DNA from: Methylocaldum szegediense
GTDB taxonomy: Bacteria > Pseudomonadota > Gammaproteobacteria > Methylococcales > Methylococcaceae
DNA: 64,000 nt
NCBI RefSeq assembly: GCF_949769195.1
Contig: NZ_OX458333.1
Span: 3,754,001-3,818,000, forward strand
Direction of reading: 5' to 3'
Shown: positions 19,291 to 28,043 of the stretch, piece by piece
How the letters are laid out: each line of letters opens with the position of its first letter
Position numbering within the stretch: the first letter of the stretch is position 1
Position numbers and translations under genes: made by a program
The notes under the pieces: generated by a model
What the model was told of the DNA's origin: nothing
Seen by the model: the letters and a program-made list of their open reading frames with translations, nothing else
Database searches by the model: none

Positions 19291-19953
19291 TTATTCGCTC
19301 CCGTCACCCTTGAGGCCAGTTTTTACAGCGAGGTTGAGGAAATCGGTGGCGAAGTATTCGAGATCCGCTTCGCACAGCTTGATGCGCCGTAGGAAGAAGT
19401 TATAGGCCAACACGGCCGGAATGGCCGCCGCGATGCCGATGGCCGTGGCGATGAGTGCTTCGCCGATAGGACCGGCGACCACGTCGAGGCTGGCCGATTT
19501 AGCCTCACTGATGTCCTTCAACGCGTGCATGATGCCCCAGACCGTGCCAAACAGCCCGACAAAGGGCGACGTGCTACCGATGCTGGCCAGCATGGACAGC
19601 CCTTGTTCGAGATCCTTGCGCTCCTTGCTGATTTGTTGCCGCAGCGATCGTTCCAGCACCGACTGAATATCACCGCTCCACTCCAGCATGCGCGAGGTAT
19701 TGCTGCGCACGTCCTTGAGCACGCCGAATCCTGCTCCCGCGATGCGTCCCAGCGCGCTAGTAGCATGTTCTAGGCTGGAGGCTGCGGCGAGATCGGGGGC
19801 AGCCCAGAAAGCTTTGCTGTATCCGCGGTTGCGCTTGCCGATGTTCCAGAGCGTCCAGCTTTTGAAAAAGATGATGCTCCAGGTGATGATGGAAAACGCG
19901 ATCAGAACCCAGAGGGTGATCTGAACGATATCGGCGGAGGATAAGTGAATCAT
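19291..19953 (-). CDS. exbB: biopolymer transport protein ExbB
   Basis: Inner-membrane MotA/TolQ/ExbB proton-channel protein of 220 residues with three helices: VQITLWVLIAFSIITWSIIF near the N terminus, and two in the C-terminal half within GLFGTVWGIMHALKDIS and IGEALIATAIGIAAAIPAVLAYN. It lies 13 bases after the tonB stop. It works with ExbD to drive TonB-dependent receptors; no receptor gene is in this window. Confidence 0.95.
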   Translation of the reverse strand: MIHLSSADIVQITLWVLIAFSIITWSIIFFKSWTLWNIGKRNRGYSKAFWAAPDLAAASSLEHATSALGRIAGAGFGVLKDVRSNTSRMLEWSGDIQSVLERSLRQQISKERKDLEQGLSMLASIGSTSPFVGLFGTVWGIMHALKDISEAKSASLDVVAGPIGEALIATAIGIAAAIPAVLAYNFFLRRIKLCEADLEYFATDFLNLAVKTGLKGDGSE

Positions 19954-19966
19954 GCGACAACCTTTC

Positions 19967-20689
19967 TCATCTTTTTAGCTTGTACTCGATCGGGATGATA
20001 ACCCAGGAGACCACGGCGCGGTCTCCGCGGCGCGCGGGCACAAAGCGCCAGTTCTTGACTTGTTCCACGGTCGCTTCGTCCAAAATCCCATAGCCGCTGC
20101 TACGCTCAATTTTGATTTCGCCCGGCGAACCATTCGGCATGACCTGAACACGCAGCGTGACTTTGCCTTCCCAACGTCTTTCCAGCGCGATGCGCGGATA
20201 ACGCGTCGGCGGATTGTTCAGTCCCGGCGCCTTGTAACTGGCTTCCACGAAAGGCGCGGGTGGAGCCGCAGCTTTGCCTTTAACCGGAGCGGTCGGGGCC
20301 TCGACCGGCGCCGTGGGTGCGTTGTCTTGTGCCGGTTCGGGCTCGGCTCGCGCCACGGGTTTAGGTTGGGGCTCAGGCTTGGGTTTGGGTTTCGGCTTCG
20401 GTTTTGGTTTCTCCGGTTTTTTGGGTGCAGGTTTTTCCGGCGCCGGCTCCGGTTTGGGCGGCGGCTGTTGTACCTGTGGTTGAGGCGGTTCCGGAGCCAC
20501 TTCCGGCTGTGCCGCGACCAGCGAGACTTCTACCAGCCTGGGCGGCGTTTCAGCCGGCTCGCGATCCGCCGGGGCGGCGAGCCAGGCGGCCCAAACCGCA
20601 GCATGAAGCGCCGCCGCGGTAACGATCGAAAAAGCCGGCTCCAGCCACGAGCGACATCCCTGCTTGGTGTCGGCGGACATCGAGATCAT
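19967..20689 (-). CDS. tonB: energy transducer TonB
   Basis: Couples the proton gradient to outer-membrane TonB-dependent transporters. The 240 residues have an N-terminal anchor with an internal histidine (FSIVTAAALHAAVWAAWLA), a long Pro/Lys/Glu spacer (EPPQPQVQQPPPKPEPAPE, KPKPKPKPKPKPEPQPKP) and the C-terminal TonB fold (RYPRIALERRWEGKVTLRV, SSGYGILDEATVEQVKNWRF). Start could also be the ATG at 20680. First gene of tonB-exbB-exbD. Confidence 0.95.
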   Translation of the reverse strand: MISMSADTKQGCRSWLEPAFSIVTAAALHAAVWAAWLAAPADREPAETPPRLVEVSLVAAQPEVAPEPPQPQVQQPPPKPEPAPEKPAPKKPEKPKPKPKPKPKPEPQPKPVARAEPEPAQDNAPTAPVEAPTAPVKGKAAAPPAPFVEASYKAPGLNNPPTRYPRIALERRWEGKVTLRVQVMPNGSPGEIKIERSSGYGILDEATVEQVKNWRFVPARRGDRAVVSWVIIPIEYKLKR

Positions 20690-20788
20690 ATGCGGATGAT
20701 GGTTTTCGGTAGACGCGGGAAAATGCGGCTTACAAAATGCGAATAATAACGAGAATTTTTACTGACAACCGTATTTTACATACGGAGA

Positions 20789-21361
20789 TCAAGCTGCGAT
20801 ACTGGCACCGGCCTCTCGCATCTTCCGTCGCGCCGCTTCTCCGCCCTGAGGAGACACCGGACGGGTAGCTTCCTGGATCACCATGACGTCGAAGCCTTCC
20901 CGACGTGCGTCCAACACCGTGGCGAGCACGCACACATCTTCTGCGAGGCCGCCTACCCAGAGGCGTTTGATGCCCTTTCTGCGGAGGTGCTGACCGAGCC
21001 CAGTCTGGTCGAAGGCGGAGTTCTGATCCTGGTCGAAGCGTACGCCCTTAGTCACGACTATCGTCGAATCAGGGAGCTTCAGGTCGGGATGGAAACGCGC
21101 GCCCGCGCTGTCCTGGATGCAGTGAGGCGGCCAGGGACCGCCGTTTTCTCTGAAGGAGACATGTTCGAAAGGATGCCAGTCGCGCGAGGCGTAAACTGGA
21201 ACGTTTCGCCGCGTGGCCGCCGCGATCCAGCGGTTCAGAACTGGAATCACCGCGTCGCCGTTTTCGATCGGCAGCGCTCCGCCCGGACAGAAATCGTTCT
21301 GCACATCCACGACGAGCAAGGCATCGCCGGGGGCGAACAGGCTATCGATGTCGGTGGTCAT
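20789..21361 (-). CDS. pncA: nicotinamidase / pyrazinamidase
   Basis: Hydrolyses nicotinamide to nicotinate in NAD salvage. The 190 residues show the catalytic triad: Asp19 in VVDVQNDFCPGGAL, Lys105 in VVTKGVRFD, and Cys144 in GGLAEDVCVLATVLDA; metal ligands are Asp61 and His63 (SRDWHP) and His80. The start ATG 21361 matches the family N terminus; the frame open to 21547 runs into the macro-domain gene. It lies 46 bases downstream of that gene on the same strand, so the two are probably cotranscribed. Confidence 0.94.
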   Translation of the reverse strand: MTTDIDSLFAPGDALLVVDVQNDFCPGGALPIENGDAVIPVLNRWIAAATRRNVPVYASRDWHPFEHVSFRENGGPWPPHCIQDSAGARFHPDLKLPDSTIVVTKGVRFDQDQNSAFDQTGLGQHLRRKGIKRLWVGGLAEDVCVLATVLDARREGFDVMVIQEATRPVSPQGGEAARRKMREAGASIAA

Positions 21362-21407
21362 GTTCCTTGTCCTTTGTTTATCGCCCGAATGAGGTGTCGC
21401 CACAGCG

Positions 21408-21959
21408 CTAGCCTTCAGGCCTGCGTTCCGAGATCTCGTCGAGGATTCTCTCGTGCAGCTCTCGGTCTTTCGCTTGGAACAGGACGAAGCGTATGTGCTT
21501 GACTGAGGTGAGTTTCGGCGCTTCTTCGAGGATAGTTTCAAAGGCAATGCGCGCCGCCGCTTCCATAGGATAGCCGAAGGCGCCGGTTGAAAGAGCGGGA
21601 AAGGCGATGGACCGAATGTTATTCTGCTCGGCCAGGTGAAGCGCGTTGCGGTAGCAGGATGCCAGCAATTCGGCGGCGGGTTCGTCGCCCCCGTAGACTG
21701 GACCGAGACAGTGAATCACGTAACGGTTAGGCAGCTTATGGGCGCCCGTTATGACGGCTTCACCGGGGCGAATGGGAGCCAATGGCCGGCATTCCTGCTC
21801 AAGTCCAGGTCCTGCCGCCCGATGGATAGCGCCGGCTACGCCTCCGCCCGTGCGTAACGCGGCGTTGGCGGCGTTAACAATCGCCTCCATGTCGGGCTGA
21901 TCGGCGATGTTTCCCTGTAGGCATTCAATCGTTGTGTCGTGGATGACGCGCTGAGACAT
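21408..21959 (-). CDS. macro-domain ADP-ribose hydrolase (YmdB-like)
   Basis: Macro domains bind ADP-ribose and remove O-acetyl or protein-linked ADP-ribose. The fold motifs are CLQGNIADQPDMEAIVNAANAALRTGGGVAGAIHRAAG, split as the adenosine and GGGV loops, GEAVITGAHKLPNRYVIHCLGP, and the distal-ribose loop FPALSTGAFGYP. I use ATG 21959 because GGAGG lies upstream at usable spacing, whereas the same GGAGG overlaps the ATG at 21977. It pairs with a nicotinamidase gene, so both relate to NAD and ADP-ribose turnover. Confidence 0.9.
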   Translation of the reverse strand: MSQRVIHDTTIECLQGNIADQPDMEAIVNAANAALRTGGGVAGAIHRAAGPGLEQECRPLAPIRPGEAVITGAHKLPNRYVIHCLGPVYGGDEPAAELLASCYRNALHLAEQNNIRSIAFPALSTGAFGYPMEAAARIAFETILEEAPKLTSVKHIRFVLFQAKDRELHERILDEISERRPEG

Positions 21960-21977
21960 CGATATCAAATCCTCCAT

Positions 21978-22773
21978 TGGCCGTTCGCGAAGACGGAATA
22001 GCGTGTGTTCCGGAGTCGGAACAACTCAAGCTACTATGGCCTATACTGGGTATTTTGTAACTCAAGGGTACGGTCAGTAGAGACAGAACCGTAGCACGCG
22101 GGTTCCCGCACCAAGCCGGTAGTTCACGCAAACCATAACGATGTGTCCTCGCGCATGACGATTTTGAAGAGACGAACGTTTTCCTATCAAGCTATTCCGC
22201 TCCCGTCTCCCCGAGCGCAAGCCCAAATTACAGAGGTTCCCCTACCACCTCCCCAACCCGGTTACAGCAGTTGCTGCCAATCATCAAGGTCCAGCCTGGA
22301 ACTCCCTAGCGCGATGCAGCCAAGCTTAAGGCTCGCAAGGCGACGGAGTTTTGCCAAAAAGACCTCACGGAAGCCAATGCGTTTTGGGATGTATTCCTTG
22401 CCGACCTGGGTACTGTACAGTTAGAAAAAAGCGCGAATACCAAAGAGCGGAGGTCTGTTCGCAATGGAACCGCAAACGCTGCGGCGCGATCACCGCCTTG
22501 AAATCTTGAGCTAAGGAAATCGCCGCCGCCAGCCCCCGATTCGGCATAAATCATCATCGAGCTCAATCTCGTGAGGATGCCACCGCAGGCATTAGGTCCA
22601 TCGCCGATACCCTGGAGCTATCCCGCCTGAGAAGCCTACGAGCACGGGGACTGTTCAGCCAGCCTGAAAAAACCATAGAAGACCTAGAAGTGGTGCTGGG
22701 CCACGAAGGTCTGGTGAAGCTGAGGAAAAATTGGAATTGAATTGGAATGAGGGACAATTAAATCTCTGCCCAC
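21978..22773. other. about 800-base gap without a convincing gene
   Basis: All frames are broken by stops. The plus-strand frame ending at 22740 (ARGLFSQPEKTIEDLEVVLGHEG, then LVKLRKNWN) looks protein-like over about 60 codons, but I cannot assign it to a family and it has no clear start. It may be the worn 3' end of an old gene. The short stretch before 22774 would hold the promoter of the autotransporter gene; no clear -35/-10 pair was identified. Confidence 0.4.
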
Positions 22774-25625
22774 ATGTTAATAAATGGGAAATTAATTAAC
22801 TTTAGAGCGCTGCTCGTCAGGTGGGAAATCGCATTTTATGGCCCACTCTTGGTCTTTGCTCCCTTCACCTTGCAGGCGGCTATTCTCGCCGATACGGTAA
22901 GCTGGAATGTGATCGGCCGAGAGGTTCAGATTTTCAATCCTCATTTCTCCTCGGTGGGGGGAGAAGGTCAAGGCGAGGGAATCATCCATGGCAATTCAGC
23001 TATCGTAACCGGAGGCGCCTTTGTCGGTGTGGCCGGCAATTACCACATCCAGGAAAACGACACCAGCTATTGTCCGGGCTGCATCATCCAGCTCTATACC
23101 GCCTGGATAGCGCCTGCCCCTGCGGGGTCTCAGGCATTTTACAATGGTGGGATCCCGCCTGGTTTTGGCACTCAGATCGGGGTGATCCCCAATAACTTCG
23201 CCGACAGCGCCTTATATGCGCCGACTGAGCCTGGGGTTTACTACATCGGGTTCGCGTTTACCCTGCAATACCAGATTTTCCCTAATCGGCAAGGCGTGTT
23301 CGGAACCCTTCCAGGCGGAAGCGTGGCGAATTACGCTCCGTTTCGGGTGACGGTCATCGGTGAGTCACTGCCAGACAATCCCCAGGGCAATACCCTCAAC
23401 CTCGCGTCCGGGGGAGGCTACGGTATCCTGAGCGACTACACCAATAGGGGTACGCTTAATAATGCTGGCGCCACCCTCGTTGTTCCCGGACTCACCAATT
23501 TCACCAATGCCGGCGTTTTCAACAACAGCGGCAACGTCCAGATTTTCGGATCTTTTACCAATGCCGGGAACCTGAAGATTTCCGGGGGGGCGATGGCGGA
23601 CGGTGCCATTGATGAGCTGGAACCCGGCGGCTTTGTCCAGATGGCCGGGAGTACCACCATCACTGGTGGTGGCACACTCAGCACCAATCATCTCGATCTT
23701 CGGACTGGCGATCTGAACCTGGTAGATGGCAATCTGACGGTGGGCCACTTCGACAACCAGGGCAATTTCAATTATTCCGGCGGCAGCTTCCAAGGCGAAC
23801 TGAATAACCTCGGCACAGTCAATGTAAGCGGTTCGGGTACTCGCATTTTCAATGGCAATGTGACCAATCAGGGGACTTTCAAGATTACCGATACCCAGGT
23901 TCAGTTCAATGGGACTTTTACCAACAGCGGCGCCTATATCAGCGACCCTTCCACCAATCAGTTCAATAACCTGGTAGTGGGGCCCGAAGGCTATTTAGTG
24001 GGTGGGAGCGGCGATACTTTCATCATCACCGGCGATTTTCTCAACGCCAGCACCCAGAGCACTCTGTGGAACACGACCAAGGCCGAGCTGATTTTTGCCG
24101 AAAGCGAGTTGGGGAACTCTGAGCACATCCTGCAATTGGCCGGCGAGGACCGGGGTGCTCAGGCTGCAGGATTTCTCAACAATTTCGCCTGGGGCTCGCT
24201 TACCCTGAATCCGGGCCAAACCCTGATCCTGCAGGATGGCAACAACACTGCGGGTGCAGCCCTTTATGTGCGCACCATCAATCTTCCCGGCGGTATGGCC
24301 CAATTGGCCGGCATCAGCGGCGACTACAACATCTATTTCGATCCGACCGTAGAAGCTAATCAGGCCTTTCTGAACGGCGCTTCGTTTGGCTCAGGTAGCG
24401 GCCAGCTTTTGCCCTGGAGCTTCGTGCCCGATCTGGTAGAAACTGAAGGTTTAACCCTCGATCAGCAGAACTTCTCCGCCGCCCTCGATGAGGCCTGTCT
24501 CAACCCCAGTGAGGCTTTGGGGCTGCGTTGCGCGGAACTGCAGTCCATGACGCCGGAACAGAAACAGCAGGCTATCCAGTCTTTGACTCCAGATCAGGTG
24601 CCCAATCAGGCCGGCATCCCGGTGAAATTCAATTCCACCCGCATGGACGCGGTGTTCACCCGTCTGACCGGCCTGCGGCGAGGGACCACTCCGGCCTTTT
24701 CGCTTAATCTTAACGGTCTGCAATTCTCCAAGAACTTGCTGCTGAAGGCCAATGAGGATGCCGGATCGCCGCTCCGCGACAGTCCTTTGGGGATGTTCAT
24801 CCAAAGTCGTTTCAACATCGGCGGCGTAAACGGCAATGCTTTCGAGCGCGGATCGGATTTTGAGACTCGCAATGTGACCTTCGGGATGGATTACCGCTTT
24901 ACCGATAACCTAGTGGCGGGTGTGGCGGTGAATTACACCAATACTTCTTCCCGCTACCATTGGGGCGCTGGTTCCTTGGATAGCGATACCTTCCTAGGGA
25001 GCTTCTACGGCGGTTACTACCTGCCCCAGGATTTCTATGTGGACTGGCTGGCCAGTTATGGCGGCACCGATTACACCTTTAACCGCCGTTTCCGCTATCC
25101 GGGCTTCGCCGGCCATACCCACGCGACGCCCTCGGGTGATCAGTTCACTATCGCTTTGAGCGGGGGCGGGATTTCAATTTCGGGGCTTGGCAGATTAGTC
25201 CCCAGGTTCGCTTCGAATACCTCAACCTGCACATTGATGCCTACCAGGAAAAAGGCGGCTCCGGATTGGCCTTGTCGGTGGGCGGGCAGCTGAATCACTC
25301 CCTGGTTAGCGACGTCGGCCTACAGGTTAGTCGGGTTTTCAGCACTCCGTTCGGAGTTATCACGCCGTCCATACGGGTGGAGTGGGAGCACCAATATCTC
25401 AACGACAACCGTCCGATCGCCATGCGCCTGTCCAATACCTCCAGCAATCTCGGCAACTTCGCCATCTACACCGGCAAGCCAGATCGAGACTATGTCAACC
25501 TAGGTGGCTCGCTGAGTCTCGCTTTGCAGGAAGGCAACGGCCTGTACCTACGTTACGAAAGCCGATTGGGCCAATCCAATCTCGACCAACATATCGTCGA
25601 GGGCGGCGTCAAAATCAGTTTCTAG
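22774..25625 (+). pseudogene. autotransporter with beta-barrel domain, one frameshift
   Basis: Type V secreted surface protein of about 950 residues if repaired. A leader with a hydrophobic stretch (YGPLLVFAPFTLQAAILA) precedes a passenger rich in Asn-Gly repeats of the right-handed beta-helix kind (TNRGTLNNAGATLVVPGLTN, FTNAGNLKISGG, FDNQGNFNYSGGSF). The C-terminal barrel begins near GMFIQSRFNIGGVNGNAFERG and ends in an aromatic residue (GVKISF). The first frame stops at 25293; the rest lies in another frame to 25625. Adding one G to the G5 run at 25162-25166 joins them as ALSGGRDFNFGAWQISPQ. Either a real inactivating or phase-variable slip, or an assembly error. Passenger function unknown. 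Confidence 0.82.
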
Positions 25626-26003
25626 CCAAAGGTTACGTTCCCTGGAATCTGCGGCTTCAGGCCTGATGACGTTTTGTACTAGCTAGACGTGGCGGGTAGG
25701 GCAATGCGGGCTGCGGCATTACGGTCACCTGAGGAAGGACGTGGCGGTACAGACCATCACAGTACCCTGCATCTTAGGCAAGGACGCGCTGTTTCTGTGC
25801 TCCTTGATTCTTAAGGATGCCTTGAGCCGCCCCTACGCACGCCTGGAACTGCTGAGCGAGAATTTCGACGTGAACCTTGGCGCATAGATCAGAACCGCCA
25901 TGTCCCTTGTGCTCGACTTGCCCGAGAGCCGCAAACGGTATACTGGTCGCTGAGATCGAACATATCGACACCAACGTATCACTCGTTTCGGACCAGACCA
26001 TTC
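25626..26003. other. gap holding a vgrG remnant, otherwise empty
   Basis: Between the autotransporter stop and the CysZ-like gene. Apart from the vgrG-like fragment listed separately I see no gene, and frames are interrupted throughout. Confidence 0.5.
25741..25887 (+). pseudogene. N-terminal fragment of a VgrG (type VI secretion spike) gene
   Basis: A 48-codon frame from a GTG at 25741, with GAGG upstream, to TAG at 25887. It reads ITVPCILGKDALFLCSLIL then KDALSRPYARLELLSENFDV. VgrG N termini have the same pattern: a basic or hydroxyl start, a GxDxLxL element, then LSRPFxxxLELLSEN. The remaining several hundred codons of a VgrG are absent. I infer a deletion remnant of type VI secretion cargo. 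Too short to be functional. The match is from memory of the family and rests on about 35 residues. Confidence 0.6.
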
Positions 26004-26774
26004 ATGAATGCTCCAGTCAATACCAAAAAGCTCAACAATCTACATCTTTCCGCCGCCTGTTTGCTGCGAGGGCTTCGTATGCTCGCAAAGCCGGGCCTGC
26101 GCCATCTGGTAGGGATTCCCCTGTTGATTAACCTGGTGCTTTACGGCGTGGCTCTCGCCGCTGGATTTTATTACTTTTCGGCTTTCGTCGATTGGCTGGT
26201 GCCGGCTTGGCTGGATTTTCTGCGCTGGCTGCTTTGGCCTCTGTTCGGGCTGAGCTTTTTGATGATCGTGTATTTCACGTTTACCCTGCTGGCCAATCTG
26301 GTTGGAGCGGCGTTCTACGGCGTCCTGGCAGAAAAGACGATCGTCTTGCTAAAGGGCCAAGAAGCCCCTGCCGCTGAGGTCTCGTTGGGCAAGTCGCTGG
26401 TAGCTGATTCTCTGTCAGAGGTAAAACGCTTGCTTTATTTTCTGGTCCGCGCCGTTCCGCTGCTGGTGCTATTCCTGATCCCGGGCCTCAACCTCATCGC
26501 GCCGTTCTTTTGGGTGGCGTTCAGCATCTGGTTTTTGGCGCTCGAGTATCTAGCCTATCCGCTCGAAGCTTATGGTTATCGGTTTGACGAACAGCGCCGC
26601 ATCGCACGGAAACTGCCTTTGGGGGTGTTCAGCTTCGGTGGTTTGGTGACGCTGGGACTCACGATTCCGGTGTTGAATGTCCTGATCCCGCCGGCCGCGG
26701 TGATTGGCGCGACGCTCTATCTCTTGGAAGGAGGGCTCGGGGAGCAATCCGATACCGCTTCGGCGAGTACATGA
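26004..26774 (+). CDS. cysZ: CysZ/EI24-family membrane protein
   Basis: Multi-pass inner-membrane protein of 256 residues. The family includes the sulfate-uptake protein CysZ. Helices are seen at HLVGIPLLINLVLYGVALAAG, LLWPLFGLSFLMIVYFTFTLL, FLVRAVPLLVLFLIPGLNLI and further along. GLRHLVGIPLLINLVL is typical of the EI24 N terminus, and YPLEAYGYRFDEQR of its C-terminal half. Its last 58 bases overlap the 3' end of mtaB on the other strand. Sulfate transport is family inference; the paralogue function may differ. Confidence 0.82.
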   Translation: MNAPVNTKKLNNLHLSAACLLRGLRMLAKPGLRHLVGIPLLINLVLYGVALAAGFYYFSAFVDWLVPAWLDFLRWLLWPLFGLSFLMIVYFTFTLLANLVGAAFYGVLAEKTIVLLKGQEAPAAEVSLGKSLVADSLSEVKRLLYFLVRAVPLLVLFLIPGLNLIAPFFWVAFSIWFLALEYLAYPLEAYGYRFDEQRRIARKLPLGVFSFGGLVTLGLTIPVLNVLIPPAAVIGATLYLLEGGLGEQSDTASAST

Positions 26775-28036
26775 TCGCCCGGGTCGGCGACAGCCGTCAG
26801 CCGAACCGTAGTGATGCGGTTCGTCAAAGATTCACCCGGTTCGGCTCGAACGGCAACCCGGAGATAATTCGGCGTATAACCGAAGGCTTCAAGGGGCTGA
26901 TTTGGGGCCGAGTGCTCGGTTTCCCAAAGAACAGGAAATTCGCGGCCCAGGAATCGCTCGAAGGTTTTCCGCTTCTGTTTTTCAGAAACCTCGTGTAGCG
27001 CACGGCTCCTTGCTTTCTTGATCTCGGCTGGTATATGGCCCGGCATTCCCGCGGCTTTGGTGCCGGAGCGGGGCGAATAGGCGAAGATATGGATATGACC
27101 GAACCCGATCCCTTCGATGAAGGTCAAACTCTCCTCCCATTCCGCTTCCGTTTCGCCGGGAAATCCGACGATCACGTCGGTGGTGATATTGATGTCGGGA
27201 ACGTCCTTCCGCAATTGCTCCACCAGGCGGGCGAAATCGGCGGTCTTGCAGCGCCGCGCCATGCGTCTCAACACCGAATCGGACCCGCTCTGCAGAGGAA
27301 GATGAAGGTGCGGCATGAACCTCGGATTTTCGAAGAGTTCGCTGAAGGATTCCGGTAAGTCCCAAGGTTCTAGGGAACCGAGGCGTAGGCGCGGAATGTC
27401 GGTGCGTTCGAGCAGGGCGCGAATCAATTGATCTAACCCCAAGCCGAGATCGCTGCCATATCCACCCAGATGAACGCCGGTGAGCACTGCTTCCTGGACG
27501 CCTTGGGCATGCAGCTCGGCAATCTCGGCGACAATCTCGTCGATGGTGCGGCTCCGTTCTTCGCCCCGCGCGACCGTGACGATGCAGAACGTGCAGCGGT
27601 AACGGCAACCGTCCTGAACCTTTACGAAAGCGCGCTGGCGGCCGAGCCGGAATAGGGCAGACTCGCCCGGATCGGTCGAAAACGCCGGCATCACTGGTAG
27701 ATCGAGTTCTTTTTTGGCAATGTCGATCAGTTGCGCTTTGTGCTCATTGGTGACCACGAGATCGACACCCAAGTTTTCGGCTTCTTCGCGGTTCAAAGTG
27801 GCGTAGCATCCGCTTAGGACCACCTTTGCTTTTGGATTCTCGCGCGCCGTGCGGCGGATCAAATGCCGGGACTTACGTACAGCCTCCTGGGTGACCGCAC
27901 AAGAATTAAGCACGATGAGATCGGCTTCCTCGGTGTCGCCGACGATGCGATACCCTTCTCGCTGAAATTGTCGGGCCCAGGATTCGAGTTCCGCCTCGTT
28001 GAGGCGGCAGCCTAAGGCTTTCAAGTTGACGCGCAT
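26717..28036 (-). CDS. mtaB: tRNA t6A37 methylthiotransferase MtaB
   Basis: Radical-SAM enzyme that adds a methylthio group to N6-threonylcarbamoyladenosine at tRNA position 37. The N-terminal UPF0004 domain has Cys10, Cys46 and Cys77 for one iron-sulfur cluster; the radical-SAM motif CRYRCTFC supplies Cys144, Cys148 and Cys151; LHLPLQSGSDSVLRRMAR and TDVIVGFPGETEAEW follow, with a C-terminal TRAM-like end. Numbering uses the ATG at 28036, which gives the family N terminus MRVNLKALGC; the TTG at 28051 is a less likely start. It converges on the CysZ-like gene with a 58-base overlap. Confidence 0.94.
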   Translation of the reverse strand: MRVNLKALGCRLNEAELESWARQFQREGYRIVGDTEEADLIVLNSCAVTQEAVRKSRHLIRRTARENPKAKVVLSGCYATLNREEAENLGVDLVVTNEHKAQLIDIAKKELDLPVMPAFSTDPGESALFRLGRQRAFVKVQDGCRYRCTFCIVTVARGEERSRTIDEIVAEIAELHAQGVQEAVLTGVHLGGYGSDLGLGLDQLIRALLERTDIPRLRLGSLEPWDLPESFSELFENPRFMPHLHLPLQSGSDSVLRRMARRCKTADFARLVEQLRKDVPDINITTDVIVGFPGETEAEWEESLTFIEGIGFGHIHIFAYSPRSGTKAAGMPGHIPAEIKKARSRALHEVSEKQKRKTFERFLGREFPVLWETEHSAPNQPLEAFGYTPNYLRVAVRAEPGESLTNRITTVRLTAVADPGDHVLAEAVSDCSPSPPSKR

Positions 28037-28043
28037 GATGTTT

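Noticed and set aside
20060-20746. 228-codon plus-strand frame opposite tonB
   Set aside because: A shadow of the Pro/Lys repeats of tonB, giving only Arg/Phe/Gly repeats.
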